Positions 46,923-56,188 of a stretch of DNA of 64,000 nt are shown here, piece after piece (position 1 is the stretch's first letter; each line of letters starts with the position of its first letter). The notes under the pieces were generated by a model. The model saw only the letters and a program-made list of their open reading frames with translations. It was not told where the DNA came from and ran no database searches. The stretch is taken from the NCBI RefSeq assembly GCF_013389365.1, contig NZ_JACADJ010000004.1:1-64000 (forward strand), in the 5' to 3' direction. Origin of the DNA: Desulfobacter latus (GTDB lineage Bacteria > Desulfobacterota > Desulfobacteria > Desulfobacterales > Desulfobacteraceae). The position numbers were made by a program, and so were the translations under genes.

Positions 46923-48077
46923 ATGAAAAAATCCGCTATTCTTTTTATCCTGTCTGCTGCCGTGGGGGTGGCGATGATGGGGCTCGGCATCATCTGGCCC
47001 TTGATTCCGGTTTACGCAGTGGAACTTGGGGCCGGGGGATTTTTGGTCGGACTCATCGTTGCCAGCTTCAACATTTCCAGAACCCTTTTAAGCCCGCTCA
47101 GCGGATCGATATCGGATAAATGGGGCAGAAAACGGTTCATTGCATCCGGCCTGCTGATCTATGCGGTTCTCTCTATTTTTTATGTGCTGCCGGAAAATGC
47201 GGAAACCCTGATCCTGATCAGGCTGCTTCACGGCACTGCCTCTCTTCTGGTGGTGCCGGTGGCCATGGCCCTGACTGCGGACATTGCACCGCCCCAAAAA
47301 CTGGGGCTATACATGGGAACATTGAACATGGCCATTATGCTCGGTCTCGGTTTCGGCCCGGCCATGGGCGGCATTATCCGGGATACCCTCGGGTTTAACG
47401 CCGCTTTTTACATCATGGGCGGCCTGGCCTTGATGACCTCCCTGATGGTGGCGGTTTTCATCCCTTCGGACAAATCGCATCTCAGTCATATAAAACGATT
47501 CAAACCATATCCTGTCAGAAAAATAATCGCCCACAGGACAGCCGCCGGAATCCTTATCATGCGTTTTTTTGCCGCTTCCGGCCAGGGATCCGTTTATACA
47601 TTTCTGCCCATTTTGGCCATGAAGATCGATTTATCCAGTTCACAGGTCGGCATCATTTTGACCATGAACATCTTTTTGATTGCCTTTCTCCAACGGATAA
47701 GCGGCAGACTTGCCAACCGAATCAACCCCAAACACCTGATCATCGCAGGCACCTTTGCCTCCGGCATAACGGTTCTGGGCATCCCCTTTGTTAACGGATT
47801 CACCCCGATTCTGATACTCAATATCCTGATGGGAATAGCCAACGGTCTCTCTCTGCCCGGCGGACTGGTCATCACCGGCCGGCTGGGACAGACCATGGGG
47901 ATGGCATCCATCATGAGTCTCAACGATGCAGCCTGGGGGCTGGGGTTCATCGTCTCACCCATCCTTTCCGGACTCATCCTCGACTGGATCGGCGTATCTT
48001 ACGTCTTTATCGCCGGTAGCCTTTTAATCCTTTTGGGCGGCGTTGCCGTGACCGTCTTTTTATGGAATTATAAATAA
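46923..48077 (+). CDS. MFS transporter
   Basis: This 384-residue protein has about twelve membrane helices and the MFS motif A (GSISDKWGRKRFIASG) between helices 2 and 3. It is a drug-efflux-like 12-helix carrier; the substrate is unknown. ATG 46923 begins the first helix; a longer TTG start inside the preceding hairpin is less likely. No good Shine-Dalgarno is visible because the hairpin end lies directly upstream; the native 5' control region may have been replaced by the insertion. Confidence 0.88.
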   Translation: MKKSAILFILSAAVGVAMMGLGIIWPLIPVYAVELGAGGFLVGLIVASFNISRTLLSPLSGSISDKWGRKRFIASGLLIYAVLSIFYVLPENAETLILIRLLHGTASLLVVPVAMALTADIAPPQKLGLYMGTLNMAIMLGLGFGPAMGGIIRDTLGFNAAFYIMGGLALMTSLMVAVFIPSDKSHLSHIKRFKPYPVRKIIAHRTAAGILIMRFFAASGQGSVYTFLPILAMKIDLSSSQVGIILTMNIFLIAFLQRISGRLANRINPKHLIIAGTFASGITVLGIPFVNGFTPILILNILMGIANGLSLPGGLVITGRLGQTMGMASIMSLNDAAWGLGFIVSPILSGLILDWIGVSYVFIAGSLLILLGGVAVTVFLWNYK

Positions 48078-48148
48078 ATTAAACCAATTGAGTCACACAT
48101 ATTCATGAACAACGCAAAATTTTTTGCACGACCGTTCCGAGGAAAAGG

Positions 48149-49075
48149 TTAATTCCGGCCAAGAAAAACAGCCTGATCCCAAACCCTTTGTGCAATGCGG
48201 ATAGTGGCAAGGTCTACCATGCGCCCATCCACCGCCACAGCGCCCCGGGACTGATCATCTGCTGCTTCCAGAATCTGCCTGGCCCGTTGAATCTCTTCGT
48301 CTGAAGGGGTAAATACCTGGTTGACCGTATCGATCTGGTCGGGATGGATCACCCATTTGCCGTCACACCCGAGTGCCTTGGCCAGGTCGGCTGATTTTTT
48401 CAGGCCGTCGGGATCTCTAAAATTTCCATAGGGGGCATCCAGGGCCACAAGTCCATTGGCCTTGGCAGCCATGACAATGCGACTAATCTGAAAATGCCAC
48501 CGGTGGCCGGGGTAAACCTGTTCCTCATTTTCTCCGTGGCCAGACAAAGAGACCAGACCGGCACCAATGCTGGCCTGGTAATCGGCAATACCAAAGGATA
48601 GGGACGAAAGCCTGGAATCAGCCTGGGCAATTTCTTTAATCCGGAAAAGTCCCTGGGCCGTCTCGATACAGGCCTGAATCCGGAGCGGCCTTTTTTGGCC
48701 CAATGCCGTTTCAACCCCGTCCAGCAACCGGCTCACAAAATGGATGTCCCCCTCATGGTTCACCTTGGGCACCACAATGGTATCAATATGATCGCAGGCC
48801 GCCTCACTCACAAGAATCAAATCTTTGTAGGCAAAAGGGGTATCCAGCCTGTTTATGCGAAGATTGACGCGTTTTTTGTTAAAATCCAAAGACAGAAGCG
48901 AATTAATAACCGTTTTACGGGCCGCCTCTTTTTGATCTGCCGGCACGCTGTCTTCTAAGTCCAGCATGATGACGTCAACGTTGGAAGCCACAGCCTTTTC
49001 ATGCATTTTCCCTTTGTGTCCGGGTACGGAAATCATACTCCGGCAGGGTTTATCTATTTTTATTTTATTTTTCAT
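48149..49075 (-). CDS. HpcH/HpaI aldolase/citrate lyase family protein (CitE-like)
   Basis: This 308-residue TIM-barrel protein shows CitE features: SMISVPGHKGKMHEKA, the metal-binding MLDLEDSVP, VNLRINRLDTPF, IVVPKVNHEGDI, a catalytic-type Glu/Asp in CIETAQGLF and the C-terminal GCDGKWVIHPDQIDTVN. The family cleaves citryl-, malyl- or methylmalyl-CoA; the substrate here is unknown. No citDF genes are adjacent, so a citrate lyase complex is unlikely. It converges on the MFS gene. Confidence 0.87.
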   Translation of the reverse strand: MKNKIKIDKPCRSMISVPGHKGKMHEKAVASNVDVIMLDLEDSVPADQKEAARKTVINSLLSLDFNKKRVNLRINRLDTPFAYKDLILVSEAACDHIDTIVVPKVNHEGDIHFVSRLLDGVETALGQKRPLRIQACIETAQGLFRIKEIAQADSRLSSLSFGIADYQASIGAGLVSLSGHGENEEQVYPGHRWHFQISRIVMAAKANGLVALDAPYGNFRDPDGLKKSADLAKALGCDGKWVIHPDQIDTVNQVFTPSDEEIQRARQILEAADDQSRGAVAVDGRMVDLATIRIAQRVWDQAVFLGRN

Positions 49076-49190
49076 ACCGGCAATTTAACAGGCAACCAAA
49101 GAAATTGTCAAATCCATATTTTATGGTGTAAACAATCGCAATAAGATATTTTTCTTGACATAACCGGGTATTTTAAATTAGCTGTGGCTC

Positions 49191-50450
49191 ATGAAAAAAC
49201 CGTTACGGAACCGTTACATGTCTTACGCCTTAAAAACCACTCGGCTTATGGTTGTGTTTTTTGTTGTTCTTGCCCTGGATGCAGTTGCTCTGCATCTAAC
49301 TTCTGCAAGGGCTTGCACATCAACTACATTCCTTGTCCCGCCCCGGGAAAATGCCGTGGCAGGCCAACCCACCCGGTTTACGCTGTTTGTCCAGAACGCC
49401 GGTACCACGGACGTCATTACAACGGATTATGATTCCGTCATGGTAACGTTGCGTGTAAACGAACAAACGCATGTCGTGAGGGCAATTTGTATGGAAACCG
49501 CCCCTGGCGGCACGGTGACCCTCCCGGCCGGCGGATTTGCCAAGCTGACCTATGCGTTTGAACTGCCGCAAGACATGACCGGGACGATCAGCCTGACCCT
49601 TGATGATTTCAAATCCAGCCCGGTATTATTTGCCGCAGTTCCGCCGGTTGAACCACAAAACCGGGAAGTGGAAAGTGCAAGCCAGGGGCAGCTGGTCATT
49701 GGGGTAAAGCAAAACGAATTCCAGCCCTTTTTGAAAAATCTGTCGGCCTATGAGCCGGTCTATTTTCTGTTCGGTGTGGACCCGGGACTGAAAAAAAGCA
49801 AATTCCAGGTCAGTTTTAAATATAAGCTGTTCAATGCGCCCTTTGACAGCCGGGGATTGAATTCCCTGGTAGATGGATTGCATCTGGCCTATACCCAGAC
49901 CGCCTACTGGGATCTTAAATCAACGTCCAAACCGTTTACCGATTCCAGTTACAAGCCGGAATTGTTTTACCTGGTACCCAAAATTGATTTAGCGTTGCCA
50001 TGGGTTAAAATGTTCGGTGTTCAGGGCGGGTTCCAGCATGAGTCCAACGGCAAGAGCGGGGATGATTCCAGGTCCACCAACTATATATATATCAAGCCGA
50101 TTATGGAAATTTCACTTTTTGACCAGGCCTACCTGACCGTTGCACCCAAATTGTGGACATATGTGATAAATGAGGATGAATCCAACCCGGACCTGGCAGA
50201 TTATCGAGGGTATTTTGATTTGCAGATCCAGGCCGGCAAGCCCATGGGGCTGTGTCTGAATACCCACACACGGTGGGCAGAAGCAGGGCCCAGCATCCAG
50301 GCAGACTTAAGTTATCCATTGACTTCATTTTTCAACAACGGCCTGAATCTCTACCTGCATTTTCAGTATTTTAACGGATATGCAGAACGCCTGAAGGCAT
50401 ACAGCCTAAAAGAAGAAATCTTTCGGGTCGGTTTTTCCCTGAGCCGGTAA
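49191..50450 (+). CDS. pldA: Outer-membrane phospholipase A
   Basis: This 419-residue protein has a signal sequence (VVFFVVLALDAVALHL), a periplasmic beta domain of about 100 residues and a C-terminal OMPLA barrel. The active site motif is QHESNGKSGDDSRSTNYIYI, matching the His-x-Ser-Asn-Gly and downstream Asn triad of PldA. YFNGYAERLKAY near the end is also typical. It should hydrolyse phospholipids in the outer membrane. The start is ATG 49191; a later in-frame ATG at 49218 would also leave the signal peptide intact. Confidence 0.86.
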   Translation: MKKPLRNRYMSYALKTTRLMVVFFVVLALDAVALHLTSARACTSTTFLVPPRENAVAGQPTRFTLFVQNAGTTDVITTDYDSVMVTLRVNEQTHVVRAICMETAPGGTVTLPAGGFAKLTYAFELPQDMTGTISLTLDDFKSSPVLFAAVPPVEPQNREVESASQGQLVIGVKQNEFQPFLKNLSAYEPVYFLFGVDPGLKKSKFQVSFKYKLFNAPFDSRGLNSLVDGLHLAYTQTAYWDLKSTSKPFTDSSYKPELFYLVPKIDLALPWVKMFGVQGGFQHESNGKSGDDSRSTNYIYIKPIMEISLFDQAYLTVAPKLWTYVINEDESNPDLADYRGYFDLQIQAGKPMGLCLNTHTRWAEAGPSIQADLSYPLTSFFNNGLNLYLHFQYFNGYAERLKAYSLKEEIFRVGFSLSR

Positions 50451-50465
50451 TTAAAAAAAACCAAT

Positions 50466-50494
50466 TTGACAATACCAACTGATTAAAATAATCT
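50466..50494 (+). promoter_or_regulatory. Candidate promoter of the HdrC/HdrB-like pair
   Basis: TTGACA (50466-50471) is followed by a 17-base spacer and TAATCT (50489-50494), about 105 bases before the start codon. The -10 box is weak. Confidence 0.45.
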
Positions 50495-50598
50495 ATTGGA
50501 TTATTTTGTGCGCCTTTTGCGTCGTATTTATGTAACATCTTTGGTACCCGAATTCGGGGCTCCTGGATATCATCCTAAATTTTACTGGGAGATAATTA

Positions 50599-52302
50599 AT
50601 GGCGTTTTATGATTTATTAACCGGTCCAATGCTTTATACCTGGAGTTTTTTTATTGCGTTGGCTATATTCCTCATCGGAATCATTTACAGACTCATTGGA
50701 TTTTTCCGGTTAACCATCGGGCCGACCCGAACCGAAGTCCCTGCTGCAGACCGAATAAAAGCTTTTTTGGCGGGTCTTTTCGGCATCATAGTCTCACCGG
50801 CCCGGATTTTTCATTTTTTCAAGACCCTTATTCTGGATGTTGTGCTTCAATTGCCGCTGATGCGCCAGAATCGCCTGAAATGGGTTATGCACATCTGTAT
50901 TTACTGGGGATTTGCGTGGTTATTTTTTTTCCATGCCCTTGAAGGCTATATCAGTGAAGTGATTTTCTCAAATTACATGTCCACCCTGAATCCCTTCATG
51001 GCCCTTCGGAATATGGCCGGGGTAATGGTGATGGGCGGCATAGCCATTGCCATATATCGCAGAAGAACCCATTTTCGTTTGAAACAGATCAGCACGCACC
51101 ACGATTACCTGGCAATCGCCCTGCTTGCACTCATCATGATATCCGGTTTTGGCCTGGAAGCCGCCAAAATCATCTCTTCCGGTGTGTTTAACGACATGGT
51201 GGAGGAATACGGCTTCATGGATTATGATGAGGAACTCCCGGCGCTCAAAGCAGTATGGCAGGAAGAATATAATGTATATTTTCCCGGGGAGTCCATCCCG
51301 GTCACCCCGGAAATCATAGAACTTGGGAGAATGATCAATGAAGACAATTGTGCGGCCTGCCATGCCAACCCAAGGTGGGCCTTTGTATCCTATCCTGCCT
51401 CCCTTGCCATCAAGCCTGCTGCCGGTTTTTTCAACAGAAACCGCCTGGATGTACTATTACTGAATATCCACTTTTTAAGCTGTTTTATCGCCTTGGCCTA
51501 CCTGCCTTTCAGCAAGTTTCTGCATATCCTGACAACCCCGGTTAGCCTTATGATTTCAGGACTTGCGGGACAGCAAATAAAACGCGATGAAAACAAGGCC
51601 ACCCGCCGAATCTTTGATCTTTCGGCCTGCACCCAATGCGGCACCTGCACCAGCCATTGTGCAGTGGGACCTTTATTTGAAATCTTTGACAACCCATGGG
51701 TGTTTCCCTCGGAACGTGTAACCCGCATCCGGGAGTCGGCATGGGGTCGGCCAATGGATCCGGAATTAAAGGAGGCCTTTTCCCAGGGCAGTTTTATTTG
51801 CACCATGTGCAACAAATGCTCCCAGCTCTGCCCTGCCGGACTGAACCTGCAGGATATCTGGCAGGCGACCCGGGGGCGGCTGGCGGAGGAGTCCCTTCCG
51901 GACCCCGTTATCCGGATGAGGGAACGTCGCCAAAAACGCAAGCCGGAAAAAGCCGGACTTGAAGCCCCCGTGGCAATCAAACCCGGGGAAAACCCGGTGG
52001 TTGCATCCTTGAAAAGCTCCCTCCAGGGGGCGACGTTTTCACAATGTTACACCTGTCTGACCTGTACCAGCACATGCCCGGTGGTAGGGGTTACAGGCGA
52101 AACCCAGGCGTTTGGATCAGCACCCCACCAGGTCATCCATGCCCTTATTCTGGGACAAACCGATCTGGCAAAGGATGCCTCCATTGTCTGGGATTGCCTG
52201 ACCTGCTATAAATGTCAGGAAAATTGCCCCCAGGGGGTCAGGATTACGGATATTTTTTATCAACTTAGAAACATGGAATACCACCAGGAATTTGGAATAT
52301 GA
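50599..52302 (+). CDS. Membrane cytochrome b/HdrC-like iron-sulfur protein with CxxCH site
   Basis: This 567-residue protein combines a NarI/DsrM-like b-type cytochrome membrane domain (helices up to about residue 330) with two HdrC-like double [4Fe-4S] segments. The first pair is CTQCGTCTSHC (344) and CTMCNKCSQLC (401), the second CYTCLTCTSTC (483) and CLTCYKCQENC (533). Between helices, a CAACH haem c motif at residues 251-255 may bind covalent haem on the periplasmic side. The partner HdrB-like gene overlaps by four bases. Together they look like a menaquinone-linked heterodisulfide-reductase-type complex, related to but not the same as DsrMK, TmcBC or Hme. The partner is unknown. Confidence 0.85.
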   Translation: MAFYDLLTGPMLYTWSFFIALAIFLIGIIYRLIGFFRLTIGPTRTEVPAADRIKAFLAGLFGIIVSPARIFHFFKTLILDVVLQLPLMRQNRLKWVMHICIYWGFAWLFFFHALEGYISEVIFSNYMSTLNPFMALRNMAGVMVMGGIAIAIYRRRTHFRLKQISTHHDYLAIALLALIMISGFGLEAAKIISSGVFNDMVEEYGFMDYDEELPALKAVWQEEYNVYFPGESIPVTPEIIELGRMINEDNCAACHANPRWAFVSYPASLAIKPAAGFFNRNRLDVLLLNIHFLSCFIALAYLPFSKFLHILTTPVSLMISGLAGQQIKRDENKATRRIFDLSACTQCGTCTSHCAVGPLFEIFDNPWVFPSERVTRIRESAWGRPMDPELKEAFSQGSFICTMCNKCSQLCPAGLNLQDIWQATRGRLAEESLPDPVIRMRERRQKRKPEKAGLEAPVAIKPGENPVVASLKSSLQGATFSQCYTCLTCTSTCPVVGVTGETQAFGSAPHQVIHALILGQTDLAKDASIVWDCLTCYKCQENCPQGVRITDIFYQLRNMEYHQEFGI

Positions 52303-53123
52303 AATACGCGTTATTTTCAGGATGTAGAACCGGATTTGACATTCCCCAGCATCCAAGGTCGGCCAAAGCGGTCTTATCCAGACTCAATGTTGCGGTGGAA
52401 GAACTTGATTTTGGCTGTTGCGGATACCCTGTTAAAGAAAAAAATCTGGACGCCTTTCTTTTACTGGCCATACGTAACCTGGCCATCGCCCAGGCCCATC
52501 ACCTGCCTGTACTGACCCTGTGCAAGTGCTGTTTCGGATCTCTTAAACAGGCGGATCATTATTTTCAGAATGATTCCGAAAAACGCGTCATGATCAACCG
52601 GATACTGGAAAAGGAAGGGCTTCATTATATTGGGGGCGTTAAAATCCATCACATACTGACCCTCCTGGACCGGGAAGTGGATACAGGCATTATCCAGCGA
52701 AGCGTGGCCCATCCCCTTAACGGGATAAAAGTGGCGGCAAGTTACGGCTGTCATGCGCTGCGCCCCTCAACCATCACCGGGTTCGATGACCATCCCAATG
52801 CACCGACAATATTTGAACGGATTATTGCACTGACCGGAGCAGAAACCGTAAACTGGTCCAAACGCCTGGAATGCTGCGGCAATCCCCTGCTGGAAAAAAA
52901 CAGCACCCTGGCCCGGGACTTTATTCTGAAAAAATATGAAACAGCAGAACAGGAAGGGGCGGATATCATCTGCACGGCATGCAATTATTGCCATATGCAA
53001 TATGAATACGGCCGGGACCTTATCCTGAAATCGGGATCAAAAAGCCCCATACCCGCCATACTCCTGACCCAATTGCTGGGCCGGGCCATGGGGCTTGAAA
53101 AGGATTGGACCGCAAAAAAATAA
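52299..53123 (+). CDS. HdrB-like CCG-domain iron-sulfur subunit
   Basis: This 274-residue protein has two CCG domains, which bind non-cubane [4Fe-4S] clusters in HdrB. The first has FSGCRTGFD, FGCCGYP and CKCCFGS; the second has YGCHALRP, ECCGNPLL and CTACNYCHMQYEY. HdrB is the thiol/disulfide-reacting subunit of heterodisulfide reductase. Its ATG overlaps the stop of the membrane gene (ATGA), so the two should form one complex at the inner membrane. The physiological substrate in a sulfate reducer is unknown. Confidence 0.87.
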   Translation: MKYALFSGCRTGFDIPQHPRSAKAVLSRLNVAVEELDFGCCGYPVKEKNLDAFLLLAIRNLAIAQAHHLPVLTLCKCCFGSLKQADHYFQNDSEKRVMINRILEKEGLHYIGGVKIHHILTLLDREVDTGIIQRSVAHPLNGIKVAASYGCHALRPSTITGFDDHPNAPTIFERIIALTGAETVNWSKRLECCGNPLLEKNSTLARDFILKKYETAEQEGADIICTACNYCHMQYEYGRDLILKSGSKSPIPAILLTQLLGRAMGLEKDWTAKK

Positions 53124-53158
53124 CATCCTGGGCTTGATTCTATTATATGCCGTTTTTC

Positions 53159-53217
53159 GTAGGGGCAATCCCCCTGTGGTTGCCCTCGTTAGGGCAGGCA
53201 CAGGGGCCGGCCCCTAC
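53159..53217. repeat. Dispersed GTAGGGGC palindromic repeat, copy 1
   Basis: GTAGGGGC and GCCCCTAC bound a 59-base palindromic block (with CAATCCCCCTGTGG and a CAGGGGCCGG stretch inside) in the short gap after the HdrB-like gene. Bases 59893-59951 are a near copy in inverted orientation. The hairpin may also end the transcript. Confidence 0.85.
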
Positions 53218-53271
53218 ATCCTGAAACCGGTCATAAACCCCCTGCCCTTTCAGAGCCAGGGGATTACCGCT

Positions 53272-53811
53272 CTATTTTTTAATCTCATAAAACAGATCGT
53301 TGGAACCAAATTCCATGGCATGTCCCACATAGTTATCAGAGGCGTTTTTCAGCATCTGATCAATCTCTTCCCGGTTCTCGTAAACTTTTTTGACCTTGCC
53401 CGGTGACCCTGTAACAAGTGAATATGGCTCAATGATTGTGTCTTCCAGGACAAGAGTACCGGCGCCAATAACGCAGCCGTCCCCGATCACGCTTCTGTTC
53501 AACAGAACCGCACCCATGCCGATCAGGCAGCCGTCCCCAATGGTGCATCCGTGGACACAGCAGTTATGGCCGATGGTAACGCCGTTGCCGATGATCAACG
53601 GGGTGTTCCTGGCCACATGACCCATGCAAAGATCCTGAATATTTGTGCGTTCACCAATGCGGATGTCAGCGACATCTCCCCTGAGAACCGTTTGAAACCA
53701 AACCGAAGAATCCCGGCCGATCTGCACATCGCCTATAATCTTGGCACCTGGTGCGATAAAAACGGAGTCGTGGATGTCCGGCACAATGTTCTTGTATGAA
53801 TACAGTGTCAT
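53272..53811 (-). CDS. Gamma carbonic anhydrase family protein
   Basis: This 179-residue left-handed beta-helix protein is of the YrdA/PaaY/CamH type. The hexapeptide repeats appear as VFIAPGAKIIGDVQIGRDSS, GERTNIQDLCMGHV, IGNGVTIGHNCCVHGCTIGDG and IGMGAVLLNRSVIGDG. Metal-binding histidines lie in MGHV, IGHNCCVHG. The C-terminal helix is present. Members may be carbonic anhydrases or ferripyochelin-binding-like proteins. Only 11 bases separate it from glyS. Confidence 0.88.
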   Translation of the reverse strand: MTLYSYKNIVPDIHDSVFIAPGAKIIGDVQIGRDSSVWFQTVLRGDVADIRIGERTNIQDLCMGHVARNTPLIIGNGVTIGHNCCVHGCTIGDGCLIGMGAVLLNRSVIGDGCVIGAGTLVLEDTIIEPYSLVTGSPGKVKKVYENREEIDQMLKNASDNYVGHAMEFGSNDLFYEIKK

Positions 53812-53822
53812 AAAAATTCTCG

Positions 53823-55244
53823 TTAATAGGTAAATTTTTCCCGGAAAAAGGGAACAAGCTCATCAATTTTTATTCGCTGCTGGTCCATGGAATCCCGCTC
53901 CCGGACGGTGACGGCATTGTCGTCAAGGGAGTCATAATCAAAGGTGACGCAATAGGGGGTGCCGGCCTCATCCTGGCGGCGATAGCGCTTGCCGATGCTG
54001 CCCTGGACGTCAAAATCCATATTCAGCCCCAGTTGCTGTACCAGGGTATCAAAGACAGGCTTTGCATTATCGGCAATTTTTTTGGCCAGGGGCATCACGG
54101 CAATTTTTACAGGGGCCAACTGATTGTGAAGATGCAACACCACCCGGGTATCGCCCTCTTTAATCTCCTCTTCTTCATAGGCGTCGCACAAAAAGACCAG
54201 CGCGGAGCGCTGAACCCCAAGGGAAGGCTCAATAACAAAGGGGATGTACTTTTCTTTGGCAGCCTCGTCAAAATACTTCAAATCTTTGGCAGAGTACTCC
54301 ATATGCTGTCTTAAGTCATAGTTGGTCCGGGACGCGATACCGCACAATTCCCCCCAGCCAAACGGATACCGGTATTCAATATCGGATGTGGCATTGGAGT
54401 AATGAGACAATTCCGCATCGTCATGGTCACGAAATCTAAGATTGTCCGGCGTAACGCCCAGGCCCAGGTACCAGTCCATGCAGAATGTTTTCCAGAAGTC
54501 ATGGTACTCAAGCTCGGTGCCTGGTTTACAGAAATATTCAATTTCCATCTGCTCAAATTCACGGGTCCTGAAGACAAAGTTACCCGGGGTAATTTCGTTC
54601 CTGAAGGCCTTGCCGATCTGGGCAATACCAAAGGGGATTTTTTTGCGTGAAGTGGTGTGGACATTTTTAAAATTGACAAAGATCCCCTGGGCGGTTTCAG
54701 GACGCAGATAGATATCCTTTCCTTCGCCCTCAACCACACCCTGCTGGGTTTTAAACATCAGGTTAAACGCCTTGGGCAGGGTCCAGTCAAGGCTGCCGCA
54801 CTGGGGACAGGCAATCTTTTTGGCATTAATAAAATCCAACATATCCTGGGGTGGGGTCTTTTCCCCTGCCCAGTTGGCGGGCTGTTCATCAGACCCATTG
54901 GCCTGCTGCCAGTTTTCCACAAGCTTGTCGGCCCGCTCCCGGGATTTACATTTTTTGCAGTCCATCAACGGATCTGCAAAACTGCCCACATGGCCCGAAG
55001 CCTCCCAGGTGGTCGGGTTCATGAGGATGGCGGCATCCAGGCCCACCATATCAATACGCTCGGTGACAAATTTTTTCCACCAGGCCTCTTTCAGATTTTT
55101 AAGCAGTTCCACCCCCAAAGGACCGAAATCCCAGGCATTGGCAAGACCGCCGTAAATTTCAGATCCCGGATATACAAACCCCCTGCGTTTGCAGAGTCCA
55201 ACTACTTTGTCCATCAATGTTGCTTCTTTTTTTGGTTTTGCCAT
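53823..55244 (-). CDS. glyS: Glycine-tRNA ligase (homodimeric class II)
   Basis: This 473-residue enzyme is the alpha2-type glycyl-tRNA synthetase. The start [33 protein letters not shown] is followed by class II motif 1 near [16 protein letters not shown], motif 2 ([25 protein letters not shown]) and motif 3 with [21 protein letters not shown]. An anticodon-binding domain ends the protein. Cysteine pairs ([18 protein letters not shown]) in the insertion may bind zinc. It is followed by the carbonic anhydrase gene on the same strand. Confidence 0.96.
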   Translation of the reverse strand: MAKPKKEATLMDKVVGLCKRRGFVYPGSEIYGGLANAWDFGPLGVELLKNLKEAWWKKFVTERIDMVGLDAAILMNPTTWEASGHVGSFADPLMDCKKCKSRERADKLVENWQQANGSDEQPANWAGEKTPPQDMLDFINAKKIACPQCGSLDWTLPKAFNLMFKTQQGVVEGEGKDIYLRPETAQGIFVNFKNVHTTSRKKIPFGIAQIGKAFRNEITPGNFVFRTREFEQMEIEYFCKPGTELEYHDFWKTFCMDWYLGLGVTPDNLRFRDHDDAELSHYSNATSDIEYRYPFGWGELCGIASRTNYDLRQHMEYSAKDLKYFDEAAKEKYIPFVIEPSLGVQRSALVFLCDAYEEEEIKEGDTRVVLHLHNQLAPVKIAVMPLAKKIADNAKPVFDTLVQQLGLNMDFDVQGSIGKRYRRQDEAGTPYCVTFDYDSLDDNAVTVRERDSMDQQRIKIDELVPFFREKFTY

Positions 55245-55457
55245 TTTTTACTCCATGTTCCCAAACCGCCCGGATGGTGTCCTGGGTCAGCCCGTTATAA
55301 TTTAATAATAATCCACTGGAATTTCTTACGTTTAAAAAAAGATTGAATATACATGATTTTTATATTTTGCTGAACTGTTTTTTTACGAAATATTTATTTC
55401 TTCTCTAAAAGGTTCTATGATATTAATCGACAATTAATATTAAAGGAAAGAAAAGTA

Positions 55458-55691
55458 ATGAATGAAAAAATGTCGGATAAAAAGCATCCGCCCTCCCCGC
55501 CTCAAATGAGCCCTTACGTATTTACGATCCTGCTGCTCGGATTCGGGTTGTGGTGCTTTTGGGACGGATGGCTGAATACAGACCCTGAAATGGCCGAGTA
55601 TGCGCTTTTCAACCAGGTACTCAGTGCTGTATTGATTCCCTGGGCCATATGGGATTTTTTCAAAGTCAAAAAAAAATATAAAAAGAGATAA
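55458..55691 (+). CDS. Small hypothetical membrane protein
   Basis: This 77-residue protein has a hydrophilic start, two hydrophobic segments (YVFTILLLGFGLWCFWDGWL and AVLIPWAIWDFF) and a basic tail KVKKKYKKR. No family is recognised. The start ATG 55458 follows the purine-rich AAAGGAAAGAAAAG. The coding sequence, with positive tail and clean start signal, looks real. Confidence 0.6.
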   Translation: MNEKMSDKKHPPSPPQMSPYVFTILLLGFGLWCFWDGWLNTDPEMAEYALFNQVLSAVLIPWAIWDFFKVKKKYKKR

Positions 55692-55768
55692 GGTCTGCCT
55701 CGTACGCACGATTACTGAAACTTGATCATCGAGTAAAACGTTAATCAAATCGAAAGGATGTTATATTA

Positions 55769-56167
55769 ATGGTAGATAAACAGCAGCCACAAGGTGACCT
55801 GCTTCTTCGAACCCAGACAATGCCGGCGGATACAAACCCCAACGGAGATATTTTTGGGGGATGGGTCCTGTCCCAGATGGATATTGCAGGCAGCATCCTG
55901 GCTAAAGAATTTACGTGTGGACGTGTCGTGACCATTGCTGTGGAAGGCATGAAATTTATCGAGCCCATTCAGGTGGGAGATATCTTTTGTTGTTATGGTT
56001 ACGTGGAAAAAATAGGAAACACTTCGATTACAATCAAGCTTGAAGTGTGGGTCAAACCGATACTGCTGGACGCCTGCGGTATGGAGCGTTTTAAAGTTAC
56101 GGAAGCCAGATTCGTGTATGTTGCTATTGATAATAACCACAAGAAAAGGCAAATTCCTAAAAAATAA
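55769..56167 (+). CDS. Acyl-CoA thioesterase (YciA-like hotdog fold)
   Basis: This 132-residue protein has the YciA-type hotdog pattern: MPADTNPNGDIFGGWVLSQMDIAGS with the catalytic Asn/Asp region, FIEPIQVGDIFCCYGYV and a KIGNTSITIKLEVWVK strand. It hydrolyses acyl-CoA to free acid and CoA in relatives. It stands alone between the small membrane gene and trkH on the same strand. Confidence 0.86.
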   Translation: MVDKQQPQGDLLLRTQTMPADTNPNGDIFGGWVLSQMDIAGSILAKEFTCGRVVTIAVEGMKFIEPIQVGDIFCCYGYVEKIGNTSITIKLEVWVKPILLDACGMERFKVTEARFVYVAIDNNHKKRQIPKK

Positions 56168-56188
56168 AACAGCCGATATATGAGATAG

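Noticed and set aside
42489-49190. Second attachment site (copy of the selC 3' end) and integrase
   Set aside because: No repeat of the tRNA-Sec 3' end and no integrase-like frame were found by reading the region, so a defined island with att sites cannot be claimed.
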